A stretch of DNA of 64,000 nt from CBFDBF01 sp050293315 (GTDB lineage: Bacteria > Pseudomonadota > Gammaproteobacteria > Chromatiales > Chromatiaceae). A program made the translations under genes and the position numbers. The notes under the pieces were generated by a model. It worked only from the letters and a program-made list of their open reading frames with translations, searched no databases and was not told the origin of the DNA. Below, piece after piece: positions 55,131-63,688 of the stretch. The stretch lies in assembly GCA_050293315.1 (NCBI GenBank), contig JBNKMS010000015.1, positions 35,650-99,649 of the forward strand, in the 5' to 3' direction. Numbering within the stretch: position 1 is the stretch's first letter; every line of letters begins with the position of its first letter.

Positions 55131-55727
55131 TCAGTACCAGCAAGGCCAGAGCCCACTAATACCGGCAATACCCTGCCCCCCATGGCCCTTGGCCTGCGGC
55201 AACAGCTCCACCCGCATACCCCCCAGGGCATAGACAGGCAGCGTTACCTCAGCAGCCAAGGCCGCAAAACTGGACCAACCTATAGGGACTGCCTCAGGAT
55301 GACTTGGGGTAGACAGCACCGGTGAGAGGACGACAAAATCGAGACCCAGCCTCTCCGCATGGGCCAACTCTTCCCTGTTATGGCAAGAGGCCGCCACCAA
55401 ATACCCCGATCCAAGGGGTCGCTCAGTCAGCCCCATCAGCCTGCGGCCGTTAAGATGCACACCGCTACAACCAACCCGCGACACGAGTTGAGGCGCGGCG
55501 TTTAGCAGCAGCCTCGCCCCCGCCTGGTGACACAGCTCCAGCGCAGCAGTAGCCAACGACTCCAGATCCACCTCCGACAACCCGGGGGCACGCAGCTGCA
55601 CCAGCCGCAGACCGCCCTCCAACGCCCTCTCCAGAGTGGCCACGAATTCAGCTCTCCTGGATGGATCATCGCCGGTTATCAGATAGCGATCCGGAAGATC
55701 TATGCTGCTTATAGTAGCGCACGGCAC
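55131..55727 (-). CDS. ThiE/TenI-domain protein
   Basis: 198 residues from a GTG that overlaps the rimO stop by one base. TIM-barrel of the thiamine phosphate synthase family: YLITGDDPSRRAEFVATLERALEGGLRLVQLRAP, then SCHNREELAHAERLGLDFVVLSPVLSTPSHP and YALGGM. In many gammaproteobacteria this domain is the C-terminal half of a MutT-type Nudix protein; here the Nudix half is absent. GVHLN replaces the usual GVHLGQ of ThiE, so thiamine phosphate synthase activity is doubtful. Cotranscribed with rimO. Confidence 0.8.
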   Translation of the reverse strand: MPCATISSIDLPDRYLITGDDPSRRAEFVATLERALEGGLRLVQLRAPGLSEVDLESLATAALELCHQAGARLLLNAAPQLVSRVGCSGVHLNGRRLMGLTERPLGSGYLVAASCHNREELAHAERLGLDFVVLSPVLSTPSHPEAVPIGWSSFAALAAEVTLPVYALGGMRVELLPQAKGHGGQGIAGISGLWPCWY

Positions 55728-57058
55728 TAGGCCACCACCTCCGTCGGCCTGGCCCAGAGATCGTGCTCATCGGAGCCGGTGATCTCCACTTCGATAAAAT
55801 CACCCGGCTGCAGGTCCCACTCCCCCTCTACGATGACCACACCATCAATCTCCGGGGCATCGGCCGCACTTCGGGCAACCACCTGATCCTGCTCTACTGC
55901 GTCCACCAATACCACCATACGTGAACCTATCTTGCTGGCCAGGCGCTCCCGGCTGATCTCACCTTGGACCTCCATAAAACGTGCCAGACGCTCCTCCTTT
56001 ATCTCATCTGGGAGCTGTCCCGGCAGCTCGTTGGCGGCCGCCCCCTGTACCGGTGAATAGGCAAACGCCCCTACCCGATCCAGTTTTGCCATGCGTAGAA
56101 AATCTAGTAGTTCGCTGAACTCATCCTCCGTCTCACCAGGAAAGCCGACAATAAAGGTGCTACGCAGGGTGAGATCTGGGCAGCTGGTACGCCAATAGTC
56201 AATACGCTGCAGCACCTTCTCTGCCGCTGCCGGTCGCTGCATCGCCTGCAGGATCCGCTGGCTACTGTGCTGCAGTGGAATATCCAGATATGGCAACACC
56301 TTCCCCTCTGCTAACAGCGGGATCAAATTATCTATAGCCGGATAGGGGTAGATATAGTGCAGCCGTATCCAGATACCCAATTCGCCCAGCACGGATGCCA
56401 ACTCCAACAGGCTGCTCTCGAGCGGTCTTCCACCCCAAAATCCAGGCCGGTGCCGCATATCACGGCCGTAGGCGGCGCTGTCCTGCGCTATCACCAGCAG
56501 CTCTCGCACCCCTGCGGCGACCAGGTTTTCAGCCTCCCGCAATATCTCTCCGATCGGACGACTGACCAGCCCGCCACGTAGCTGTGGGATGACACAAAAG
56601 GTACAGTGGTGATCACACCCCTCAGCAATCTTCAGGTAGGCGTAGTGGTGTGGTGTAAGTCTGATCCCGGCTGCCGGAACCAGACTACTATGGGGCTCAT
56701 GTGGTGGTGGCAACTGCCGATGTACCGCATGCATAACCTCGGCATAACTGTGGGGACCGGTCACCGCTAACAGCTTGGGATAGGCCGCTCGCACCTCCTG
56801 TTCACGCGTCCCCAGGCAACCGGTAACGATCACCCTGCCACTCTCCTGCAACGCCTCGCCGATGGCATCCAGCGACTCATCCACGGCTGCATTGATAAAG
56901 CCACAGGTATTGACGATTACCAGATCCGCCCCGTCATAGGATGGAGCTATCTCATACCCCTCTGAACGCAACTGGGTAAGGATGCGTTCTGAATCGACCA
57001 GATTCTTGGGACAACCAAGACTGACGAAGCCTATTGTGGGAGTGGTGCTCTGCTGCAT
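55727..57058 (-). CDS. rimO: Ribosomal protein S12 methylthiotransferase RimO
   Basis: 443 residues. Radical-SAM methylthiotransferase that modifies an aspartate of S12. N-terminal domain with GCPKNLVDSERILTQL, NTCGFINAAVDESLDAI and GCLG (three cluster cysteines); radical-SAM motif CDHHCTFCVIP; C-terminal TRAM domain (GSRMVVLVDAVEQDQVVARS). The CGFI and ESLDAI segments distinguish RimO from MiaB. ATG at 57058. Confidence 0.96.
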   Translation of the reverse strand: MQQSTTPTIGFVSLGCPKNLVDSERILTQLRSEGYEIAPSYDGADLVIVNTCGFINAAVDESLDAIGEALQESGRVIVTGCLGTREQEVRAAYPKLLAVTGPHSYAEVMHAVHRQLPPPHEPHSSLVPAAGIRLTPHHYAYLKIAEGCDHHCTFCVIPQLRGGLVSRPIGEILREAENLVAAGVRELLVIAQDSAAYGRDMRHRPGFWGGRPLESSLLELASVLGELGIWIRLHYIYPYPAIDNLIPLLAEGKVLPYLDIPLQHSSQRILQAMQRPAAAEKVLQRIDYWRTSCPDLTLRSTFIVGFPGETEDEFSELLDFLRMAKLDRVGAFAYSPVQGAAANELPGQLPDEIKEERLARFMEVQGEISRERLASKIGSRMVVLVDAVEQDQVVARSAADAPEIDGVVIVEGEWDLQPGDFIEVEITGSDEHDLWARPTEVVA

Positions 57059-57368
57059 GTGATCTGATTATTCCGGAAGATTTACGATAGCGGTATCCAT
57101 ACGCATTGATTATACCGACTATTGTATCGATTCCAGTATATTAGAGAGATAATTGTCAATGGATCTAACTGGTTGTTGTAGCTACAGTTAGCTGATAAAC
57201 ATGGATACCATATCCATCTCACCAAATAACCACGTATACAATAGTGGCAAATACCCTATCAATAACAGTGAAAATATGATTATAATCTACTGAGTGATCG
57301 TTATCGGTCGCTCAAAAGAAGCAATCCCTGTATTTATTAGTCGACTAGAGAATAAGGAGGGATATAAC
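57059..57368. other. AT-rich region upstream of microprotein
   Basis: 310 bp between divergent rimO and the 26-residue ORF. A perfect TATAAT lies at 57281-57286, 83 bp before the ATG, with no strong -35. No other gene seen. Confidence 0.5.
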
Positions 57369-57449
57369 ATGCTAGAAGGTAAAGGGGCACTACTTGGCGC
57401 TGTAATCGCTGTTATTATCGGTATAGTTGTAGCAGTCGTCCTGGGCTAA
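57369..57449 (+). CDS. 26-residue membrane microprotein
   Basis: The ORF starts MLEGKGALLGAVIAVIIGIV and ends AVVLG: a short charged head then one glycine/valine/isoleucine-rich transmembrane helix. An ideal AAGGAGG lies eight bases before the ATG, a TATAAT box 83 bp upstream and a strong 13-bp hairpin 14 bp after the stop, so it looks like a complete monocistronic gene. No family recognised; size recalls small bacterial membrane regulators or type I toxin peptides, but the lack of basic or aromatic tail residues argues against a classical toxin. Confidence 0.7.
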   Translation: MLEGKGALLGAVIAVIIGIVVAVVLG

Positions 57450-57771
57450 GCACCCTAAACAGAGAGAGGCCCGGCCATAGTGCCGGGCCTCTCTTACGTT
57501 GTATGGTTATAAAACACTTCACCGCTCCCACCTATGGCTGCATACCGCACGCCTTTTCGGCCTCGTCTCTAAACACCATCACGTAATAACGTGATAATCC
57601 TCACAGAACTCACGCCTACTCCAACAACTCCTATCCTTTCAGTCGAGATCGGCGAACTAATCTCAAGCAAACGAATCAGAATAACCGAAATCCTGCTACA
57701 TTCAGCAGCAACTTGCAGAACAGTGAAGAAACAAATAACCAGCTTACTCCGCTCACATATAGGAGGGATGA
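57450..57771. other. Region between microprotein and cysteine-rich protein genes
   Basis: 322 bp holding the terminator above and a small inverted repeat ATCACG-TAATAA-CGTGAT at 57577-57594. No convincing gene. It presumably contains the promoter of the 57772 gene. Confidence 0.5.
57463..57494. terminator. Terminator hairpin after microprotein
   Basis: A perfect 13-bp stem AGAGAGGCCCGGC / GCCGGGCCTCTCT with six-base loop, followed by TACGTTGT, a weak T-run. Confidence 0.75.
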
Positions 57772-58710
57772 ATGAATAAGAATACCAAATGTTTAATCCT
57801 TGCTTCGGCCGTTTTGCTTTTTGGCAGCACATCTTTTGCTGGGCAAAAAGAGGATCTTTGTAATATATATGCAGATAATGGAGTCAGGCAGAGCAATCTA
57901 GATACTAAATGGAAATGCGGATTCAGTAACACAGATCCAGCCAGATGGAGCGGCAATCGCCAGGCACATTACAACTGGTGCATGATGCTTGGCAACAATA
58001 ACATAGTGAATAAAGCTGAAGCAGATCGCTGGGCAGACTTAAAAAACTGTGCACAAACAAACAAAAAAGACTTTTGCATAGACTATGCACTCACCGCAGT
58101 AGAACAGAATCAGCAGGCCACCCAATGGCAATGTGGATTCAGTAACGCAGACCCTGCCAGATGGAACAATAATCATCAAGCGCACAACAATTGGTGCATG
58201 AATAGCGGTGCCAGTGTCGAAGACATTTTTAAGGCCTCCGAAAGGCGTAGACACGAATTAGACCATAACTGCAAACAAAATATCTGCGACAAATATGCGT
58301 CAACAGCAGTAAATCAGAACCAGCAGGCCATACAGTTGAACTGTGGATTTTCCGGACCCAGATGGAACAGCGATTATAATACTCATCATACCTGGTGCTC
58401 GACCGGCAATAACTCCAAAAAGGCGATCTACGATGAAACAACCGCTCGTAATAACGACCTTAAGAGCTGCGGGAAACAGGCCAAGCAAGAGGACAAAGAT
58501 AAGCTCCTAGCAGCTATTGGTGGTTTTCTGTTCGGCCTAATGACTAATCAGAACAGTACTCCACCATCTAATGGTCCGGGCCCGGGCCCTGGTCTAGGAA
58601 ACGATCACATAAGCTGGTGTTATAACGCATACGACACGTATCGGGTTTCAGACAACACCTACAAGCCTATCAATGGCCCTCGTCGTCAGTGTATGTCGCC
58701 ATACAACTAA
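57772..58710 (+). CDS. Secreted cysteine-rich three-repeat protein with BA14K-like tail
   Basis: 312 residues; AGGAGG five bases before the ATG. Signal peptide 1-23 (cleavage near SFA-GQ). Three repeats, each with four cysteines: C30/C49/C70/C93, C102/C121/C142/C167 and C172/C191/C209/C233, containing CGFS..(DPA)RW and an H..WC motif. A short hydrophobic segment (LLAAIGGFLFGLM, 245-257), a proline-glycine linker (NGPGPGPGLG) and a C-terminal SWCYNAYDTYRVSDNTYKPI...QC segment resembling BA14K-type lectin tails follow. The gene looks more AT-rich than its neighbours and may have been acquired. Function unknown; extracellular carbohydrate binding is a guess. Confidence 0.82.
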   Translation: MNKNTKCLILASAVLLFGSTSFAGQKEDLCNIYADNGVRQSNLDTKWKCGFSNTDPARWSGNRQAHYNWCMMLGNNNIVNKAEADRWADLKNCAQTNKKDFCIDYALTAVEQNQQATQWQCGFSNADPARWNNNHQAHNNWCMNSGASVEDIFKASERRRHELDHNCKQNICDKYASTAVNQNQQAIQLNCGFSGPRWNSDYNTHHTWCSTGNNSKKAIYDETTARNNDLKSCGKQAKQEDKDKLLAAIGGFLFGLMTNQNSTPPSNGPGPGPGLGNDHISWCYNAYDTYRVSDNTYKPINGPRRQCMSPYN

Positions 58711-58728
58711 GCAATAGCAGGTTCCAGG

Positions 58729-58755
58729 AAAATCCCGCCGAGGCGGGATTTTTTT
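58729..58755 (+). terminator. Rho-independent terminator
   Basis: AATCCCGCC-GA-GGCGGGATT followed by a T-run TTTTTT, 19 bp after the stop of the cysteine-rich protein gene. Confidence 0.92.
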
Positions 58756-58837
58756 CGTATCTAATGGGCCGAAAGTTACCCATATAGAGAGGGTGGTAAT
58801 GTGAGATCAGCACAAAATCCTGTTAACCTACCGCTTT

Positions 58838-59410
58838 ATGACAACCAGAAAATCCAAAATCTACACCAAACGCGGAGATAGCGGCACTACCAGCCTCGGC
58901 GATGGCAGCCGTGTAGAGAAGAGCGATCTGCGGATAGAGGCGATCGGCTCTGTAGATGAGTTGAATAGCCTGCTCGGAGTCCTGCTCGCCCTTGAGGTCA
59001 ACGCAGACACAGAGAACATACTGTCAATGGTGCAAAATCGGCTATTCGATCTAGGCAGCGACCTGGCATTGATCAAACCAGATAAACTCCAGCTGGATAG
59101 CATCACCCAACTGGAACAGGCGCTGGATCGGGTGGATGCAGGGCTGTCGCCACTCAACGCCTTTATCCTGCCTGGAGGCTCGCTCGCGGGCGCTAACTTG
59201 CAGTATGCACGCGCTGTATGTCGTCGGGCCGAGCGACTACTGTGCAGACTGGCAAGCCAGGATGAACAGAATACCAACACTCTGCATATACAGTTTCTCA
59301 ACCGTCTTTCAGACCTGCTATTTGTATTGGCCCGTGCCCAAAACCGGGACGCGAATATAGCTGAGACCTACTGGGAAAATAGTGAAACCGGGGATTATGA
59401 TATTGACTGA
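58838..59410 (+). CDS. PduO-type cob(I)alamin adenosyltransferase
   Basis: 190 residues. The P-loop-like TKRGDSGTTSLGDGSRVEK and the later SVDELNSLLG, LPGGSLAGANLQYARAVCRRAERLL are the ATP- and cobalamin-binding parts of the PduO/MMAB family, which makes adenosylcobalamin from ATP. An adenosylcobalamin need is implied. No cobalamin riboswitch was seen upstream. The stop overlaps the start of fkpB by 14 bp. Confidence 0.93.
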   Translation: MTTRKSKIYTKRGDSGTTSLGDGSRVEKSDLRIEAIGSVDELNSLLGVLLALEVNADTENILSMVQNRLFDLGSDLALIKPDKLQLDSITQLEQALDRVDAGLSPLNAFILPGGSLAGANLQYARAVCRRAERLLCRLASQDEQNTNTLHIQFLNRLSDLLFVLARAQNRDANIAETYWENSETGDYDID

Positions 59411-59873
59411 GTCACTCCACAAAATAGCCCCGGGTAGCGAGGTGACACTGCATATATCCCTAACAACTACCGACAGTAACGAGCTGATATCCACCTTCGA
59501 GGAGGAGCCTGAGACCTTAGTAATGGGTGATGGCACTCTTCCTGCGGGACTGGAGCTTGCACTATACGGACTGCAGCCGGGGGCCAAGCAGACCCTAACC
59601 CTATCCCCTGAACAGGCCTTTGGGGCCCATTCAAACGATAGGATCCACCACCTGTCGCGGAGTGAGTTTCCAACTGATTTAGAGCTGTTACCAGGGAACA
59701 TCATCGGCTTTACCGCAACCAACGGAGAAGAGATTGCCGGCACCCTTTTAGAGGTCACCGGGAATGAGGTAAAAATCGATTTTAACCACCCGTTGGCAGG
59801 AGTGGATGTGGTATTTAGAGTTGAGATAATCTCCGTCCATACACCAATTGAAAACAGCATGGGCCAGCACTAA
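59397..59873 (+). CDS. fkpB: FKBP-type peptidyl-prolyl isomerase (SlpA/FkpB-like)
   Basis: 158 residues from ATG at 59397 (MILTESLHKIAPGSEVTLHIS). FKBP fold with inserted IF domain: STFEEEPETLVMGDGTLPAGLELAL, GLQPGAKQTLTLSPEQAFGAHSNDRI, and NHPLAGVDVVFRVEI, the signature end of the SlpA group. Peptidyl-prolyl isomerase and chaperone. Followed after 4 bp by ispH, the classical fkpB-ispH pair. Confidence 0.94.
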   Translation: MILTESLHKIAPGSEVTLHISLTTTDSNELISTFEEEPETLVMGDGTLPAGLELALYGLQPGAKQTLTLSPEQAFGAHSNDRIHHLSRSEFPTDLELLPGNIIGFTATNGEEIAGTLLEVTGNEVKIDFNHPLAGVDVVFRVEIISVHTPIENSMGQH

Positions 59874-59877
59874 TAGC

Positions 59878-60813
59878 ATGGAGATACTACTTGCCAATCC
59901 GCGTGGATTCTGTGCCGGTGTCGACCGCGCCATAGAGATCGTCGAGCGTGCCCTCAACATCTTCGGTGCCCCAATATATGTGCGGCATGAGGTGGTGCAC
60001 AACCGCTTTGTGGTAGAGAGTCTACGCTCACGTGGGGCGGTTTTTGTTGACGAACTGGATGAGATCCCGGACGGCAACACCGTTATATTCAGTGCGCATG
60101 GTGTCTCCAGGGCGGTGCGCGAAGAGGCTGAGCGGCGTGAACTGCGACTGTTTGACGCCACCTGCCCACTGGTGACCAAGGTGCATCTGGAGGTGGCACG
60201 CTACAGCCTAGACGGCTATGAGGTGGTGCTCATAGGCCATCGTGGACACCCGGAGGTGGAGGGGACTATGGGGCAATATGTGAACAGTGGGCAGGATGTA
60301 GGCATACACCTGGTAGTGACTGCGGAGGATGTAGGTAGGTTGGAACTAGCAGATCCAAACAAGGTGGCCTTTGTCACCCAAACGACCCTCTCTATGGATG
60401 ACACAGCAGAGGTGATATCAGCCTTGCGTCACCGCTTCCCCCAGATTGAGGGGCCAAAAAAGGATGATATCTGCTATGCCACCCAAAACAGACAGGATGC
60501 GGTAAAGGAGCTGGCCCGTTCGTGTGATCTGGTATTAGTGGTAGGCTCGCCCAACAGCTCCAACTCCAACCGTCTGAAGGAGATTGCGATCAAACTTGGA
60601 ACCACCTCCTACCTGATCGATGGGGCTGCAGATATCTGCAGAACATGGCTAGAGGGGGTAACCAGGGTCGGGGTTACCGCTGGCGCTTCGGCCCCAGACC
60701 TACTGGTAGATGAGGTGATTGCACAGCTGGAAAAGTGGGGCGCGCATCAGATAGAACCACTCAGCGGCAATGAAGAGAGAGTGGTGTTCTCTCTACCTCA
60801 AGAACTAATGTAG
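59878..60813 (+). CDS. ispH: 4-hydroxy-3-methylbut-2-enyl diphosphate reductase IspH
   Basis: 311 residues from ATG at 59878. IspH reduces HMBPP to IPP and DMAPP with a [4Fe-4S] cluster. Conserved cysteines in LANPRGFCAGVDRAI, FDATCPLVTKVH and DDICYATQNRQDAV; the active-site set EVVHNRFVVE, GHRGHPEVEGTMGQ and VGSPNSSNSNRLKEIA is intact. Confidence 0.97.
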   Translation: MEILLANPRGFCAGVDRAIEIVERALNIFGAPIYVRHEVVHNRFVVESLRSRGAVFVDELDEIPDGNTVIFSAHGVSRAVREEAERRELRLFDATCPLVTKVHLEVARYSLDGYEVVLIGHRGHPEVEGTMGQYVNSGQDVGIHLVVTAEDVGRLELADPNKVAFVTQTTLSMDDTAEVISALRHRFPQIEGPKKDDICYATQNRQDAVKELARSCDLVLVVGSPNSSNSNRLKEIAIKLGTTSYLIDGAADICRTWLEGVTRVGVTAGASAPDLLVDEVIAQLEKWGAHQIEPLSGNEERVVFSLPQELM

Positions 60814-60863
60814 CCCTTCCGCTCAACCATCTGTCCATCCCGCGCGTCACATAGTTATAGAAA

Positions 60864-62528
60864 CTAGTCGTCGTGTAGCACCTTAAATGCCTCTGCTGCC
60901 AGCTCCGCCGGCATAAACGGCTTTTTTAGGAAGGCTGTATGTTTATGTTTCCCCAGCTCCAGGCCGCTCCGCCTGTAGCCTAGAAACAGTACTGGAAAAT
61001 CAACATCCAGATGGTCGCGAAATATAGATGCCAGACGAGCCACATCCTGGCCTGCCGGGCTATCTGCTATGATGGCCAGATCCACGTCTACATTTTCCTC
61101 AATATCCAGGATAGCACTGGTCAGATCCGCGACCCGTTGTACCGCAACAACATTGATTCCAGCCCGTCCGCAACTATTAACTATCACCTCGAGACTGGAA
61201 TTATTACTCTCATAGACTAGTGCCTTTTTACCCTCCAAAACAGGCAACTTTGCCTCCTCTGACACCCCCACTTCTGCCCTGGTCAATGGCAACCTTACCT
61301 GAAACATCATATTGCCATCAGCTGAACTCTGTGCAGTAATCTCGCCACCCATCAGTGTAACCATATTATTGTAAATAGCGGCGCTTAGTCCTGCATCTTC
61401 ATGCCTACGGGTATTGACTGGCGGCCCTTGCCAGGCATCAAATACCTTGGATCCCTGTTCGTCCTCAACACTATTGTCTTGACGTTCCACCTCCAGAAGA
61501 AGTGTTTCAGGACTACCATCTTCCAGACTTGCCGACACCTTAACAACACCTCCATCGGCATCTTCCACAACGGTAATCAACAGGCTAAACAGCACCTGCT
61601 GCAAACGCAACTCATCCCCCATAATGACAGCCGGTACCGCCCTGTCTACCCAACAGATCAACTCCACCTCTCTAATATATGCCTCGGTAGAGGCGGCAGC
61701 GCAGACATCCAGCAGTAGCGCATCAACCCGCAGTGGAAGCATCTCCAACTCCAGCTCACCGACCTCACTCCTGGTAAAATCAAGAATCCCACCTATCATC
61801 AGGTCTAGAGCTGCAACTGACGATACAATAGACTCAGCATGATCCTTCTGCCTGGATGTAAGCTCTGTATTGTTCATCTGGCGCACCTGCTCGACAACGC
61901 CATTTAGTGGAGTACGGAGTTCATCCGTCATATTAGATAGGAATATGCTTTTTACCCTGTTGGAGCGCTCCGCCCTCTCCATTGCCAGATGTAACTTTTT
62001 CAGCAAACTGAATTGATAAAATGGCAACCCCACCAGCAGCAGTAGAAAGAACGTTATCTCGAAGAGATGCTGATGCCACTGATCCATTACTGTAGCGACA
62101 GCAATATATGCCACTATGCTAAAAATAGAAGCGGCTTTGAGCATCTGTTTGCCAAAGCGTGTTCCATAAGATATGAATATCCATATATAAAGCAGATAGA
62201 ATGGGCTGACTACACTCTCTGTCATGTAGATACAGAGGGTCGATGCAGTGATGTCAGCCGTTAACGAGAAATAACGTCGCGCCTCCCAGTCTGGCCTGAA
62301 GAGCACTGAAATCAAAATGGCCACAAACAGGATAATATATACGGCGAAGAACAGGATGTAATACTGAAGACCTATATGGTAGTGGCCATTCCATAGCGCC
62401 AGTCCAATATAGGTAACTGAAAACGCCCATATACCAATACGCACCCAGGCTGACTGAAGCTCAGGATTTGCCTGCAGGGTAGGATTAATGAATTTAGATC
62501 TATCCATGAACAAGATGGTATCCTCCAT
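60864..62528 (-). CDS. RpfC-like hybrid histidine kinase with dead catalytic sites
   Basis: 554 residues. An N-terminal membrane domain of five to six helices (about 28-178) matches RpfC, the diffusible-signal-factor sensor: short arginine-capped helices, LFRPDWEARRY and SPFYLLYIWIFISYGTRFG. The H-box reads FLSNMTDELRTPLNG, with D202 in place of the phosphorylated histidine. The N-box (LLITVVEDADGG) lacks the asparagine, DxGxG is missing and GTGLGL reads DAGLSA. A C-terminal receiver-like domain keeps the lysine (FLKKPF) but reads LAIIADSPAG around the phosphoacceptor. The frame is open throughout, so this is a conserved pseudokinase rather than decay. Start uncertain: ATG 62528 or 62507. Confidence 0.82.
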   Translation of the reverse strand: MEDTILFMDRSKFINPTLQANPELQSAWVRIGIWAFSVTYIGLALWNGHYHIGLQYYILFFAVYIILFVAILISVLFRPDWEARRYFSLTADITASTLCIYMTESVVSPFYLLYIWIFISYGTRFGKQMLKAASIFSIVAYIAVATVMDQWHQHLFEITFFLLLLVGLPFYQFSLLKKLHLAMERAERSNRVKSIFLSNMTDELRTPLNGVVEQVRQMNNTELTSRQKDHAESIVSSVAALDLMIGGILDFTRSEVGELELEMLPLRVDALLLDVCAAASTEAYIREVELICWVDRAVPAVIMGDELRLQQVLFSLLITVVEDADGGVVKVSASLEDGSPETLLLEVERQDNSVEDEQGSKVFDAWQGPPVNTRRHEDAGLSAAIYNNMVTLMGGEITAQSSADGNMMFQVRLPLTRAEVGVSEEAKLPVLEGKKALVYESNNSSLEVIVNSCGRAGINVVAVQRVADLTSAILDIEENVDVDLAIIADSPAGQDVARLASIFRDHLDVDFPVLFLGYRRSGLELGKHKHTAFLKKPFMPAELAAEAFKVLHDD

Positions 62529-62591
62529 ATGACCCGAGCCTGAATCCTATAGGTCTGTTACTGATTAAAGCATACTCAACCATAGTTTCCA

Positions 62592-63227
62592 ATGAACCAG
62601 AAAAAACGATATGACATCTTTGTTAGGCTCAGGGCGGCAGACCCACACCCTACTACGGAGTTAAACTACTCCACCCCCTTTGAACTGCTGATTGCAGTAG
62701 TTCTATCCGCCCAGGCAACCGACCGCAGTGTTAACCAGGCAACCAAGAAGCTGTTTGCGATCGCCAATACCCCAGATGCGATCCTGCAGTTAGGGGAAGA
62801 TGGGTTAAAGGAGCATATCCGCACTATTGGTCTGTTTAACACCAAGGCAAAAAACATCATTAAAACCTGCAAACTTTTACTGCAGCGACATGCTGGTGAG
62901 GTGCCTCGTGAGCGTGCAGCCCTGGAGGCCCTTCCAGGGGTAGGCCGTAAGACGGCCAACGTAATACTGAATGTCGCATTTGGAGAGCCAACCATTGCGG
63001 TAGATACCCATATATTCAGACTCTCCAACCGCACCCGCCTGGCACCCGGCAAGACCCCGCTGGAGGTAGAGAAAAAGCTCATGCGCTTTGTCCCGGATGA
63101 ATTCCTACAGCACGCCCATCACTGGCTGATCCTGCATGGACGCTACACCTGTATTGCACGCAAACCGCGCTGCGGTTCCTGTATCATTGAGGATCTGTGC
63201 GAATACAGAGACAAGCGTCTGGACTAG
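62592..63227 (+). CDS. nth: Endonuclease III
   Basis: 211 residues, normal length. DNA glycosylase/AP lyase for oxidised pyrimidines. Helix-hairpin-helix LPGVGRKTANVILNVAFGEP with catalytic lysine, the aspartate in IAVDTHIFRLSNR, and the C-terminal [4Fe-4S] loop C-x6-C-x2-C-x5-C in CIARKPRCGSCIIEDLC. Confidence 0.97.
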   Translation: MNQKKRYDIFVRLRAADPHPTTELNYSTPFELLIAVVLSAQATDRSVNQATKKLFAIANTPDAILQLGEDGLKEHIRTIGLFNTKAKNIIKTCKLLLQRHAGEVPRERAALEALPGVGRKTANVILNVAFGEPTIAVDTHIFRLSNRTRLAPGKTPLEVEKKLMRFVPDEFLQHAHHWLILHGRYTCIARKPRCGSCIIEDLCEYRDKRLD

Positions 63228-63244
63228 GGTCTGTAAACACTATC

Positions 63245-63688
63245 ATGTTTGGCCAAGATAGAACTGCAATGCGTCGCGTCTTTATCGATGCCTGGAGTAA
63301 ATTCCAGGCTGGGGAGCCCATGCAGCCACTGGAACAGGCGATCACAGCCATTATCCAGCAGCACCCGGAGTATCACCGACTACTGGACGATCCGGAACAG
63401 CTCCTGGAGAAGGATTTTCTAGCAGAAGACGGGGCCTCCAACCTATTTCTGCATATAGGGATGCATCTCAGCCTGCAGGAGCAGATATCCACCAACCGAC
63501 CATCTGGTATTACCTCTCTCTACCAGCAGCTGAGCGAAAAAACCGGTGATCCACACACAGCAGAGCACCAGATCATGGAGTGTCTTGGTCAGGCGCTATG
63601 GGAGGCACAACAGACCGGCAACATGCCGAACGAACAGGGGTATCTTGAATGTATCCGGCGGTTGGTTGGCCTGGGAGGCCAAAATTAA
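63245..63688 (+). CDS. DUF1841 family protein
   Basis: 147 residues from ATG at 63245 (MFGQDRTAMRRVFIDAWSKF). The segments LEQAITAIIQQHPEYHRLLDDP and NLFLHIGMHLSLQEQISTNRPSGI are those of DUF1841, a small soluble helical family of unknown function that usually lies next to nth, as here (17 bp after its stop). Confidence 0.9.
   Translation: MFGQDRTAMRRVFIDAWSKFQAGEPMQPLEQAITAIIQQHPEYHRLLDDPEQLLEKDFLAEDGASNLFLHIGMHLSLQEQISTNRPSGITSLYQQLSEKTGDPHTAEHQIMECLGQALWEAQQTGNMPNEQGYLECIRRLVGLGGQN

Noticed and set aside
57591..57779. A 62-codon frame before the cysteine-rich protein
   Set aside because: No ribosome site, overlaps the real start and its Shine-Dalgarno, low-quality sequence.
58711..58837. 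Cobalamin riboswitch before the adenosyltransferase gene
   Set aside because: The 127-bp gap holds a terminator and no B12-box-like sequence.
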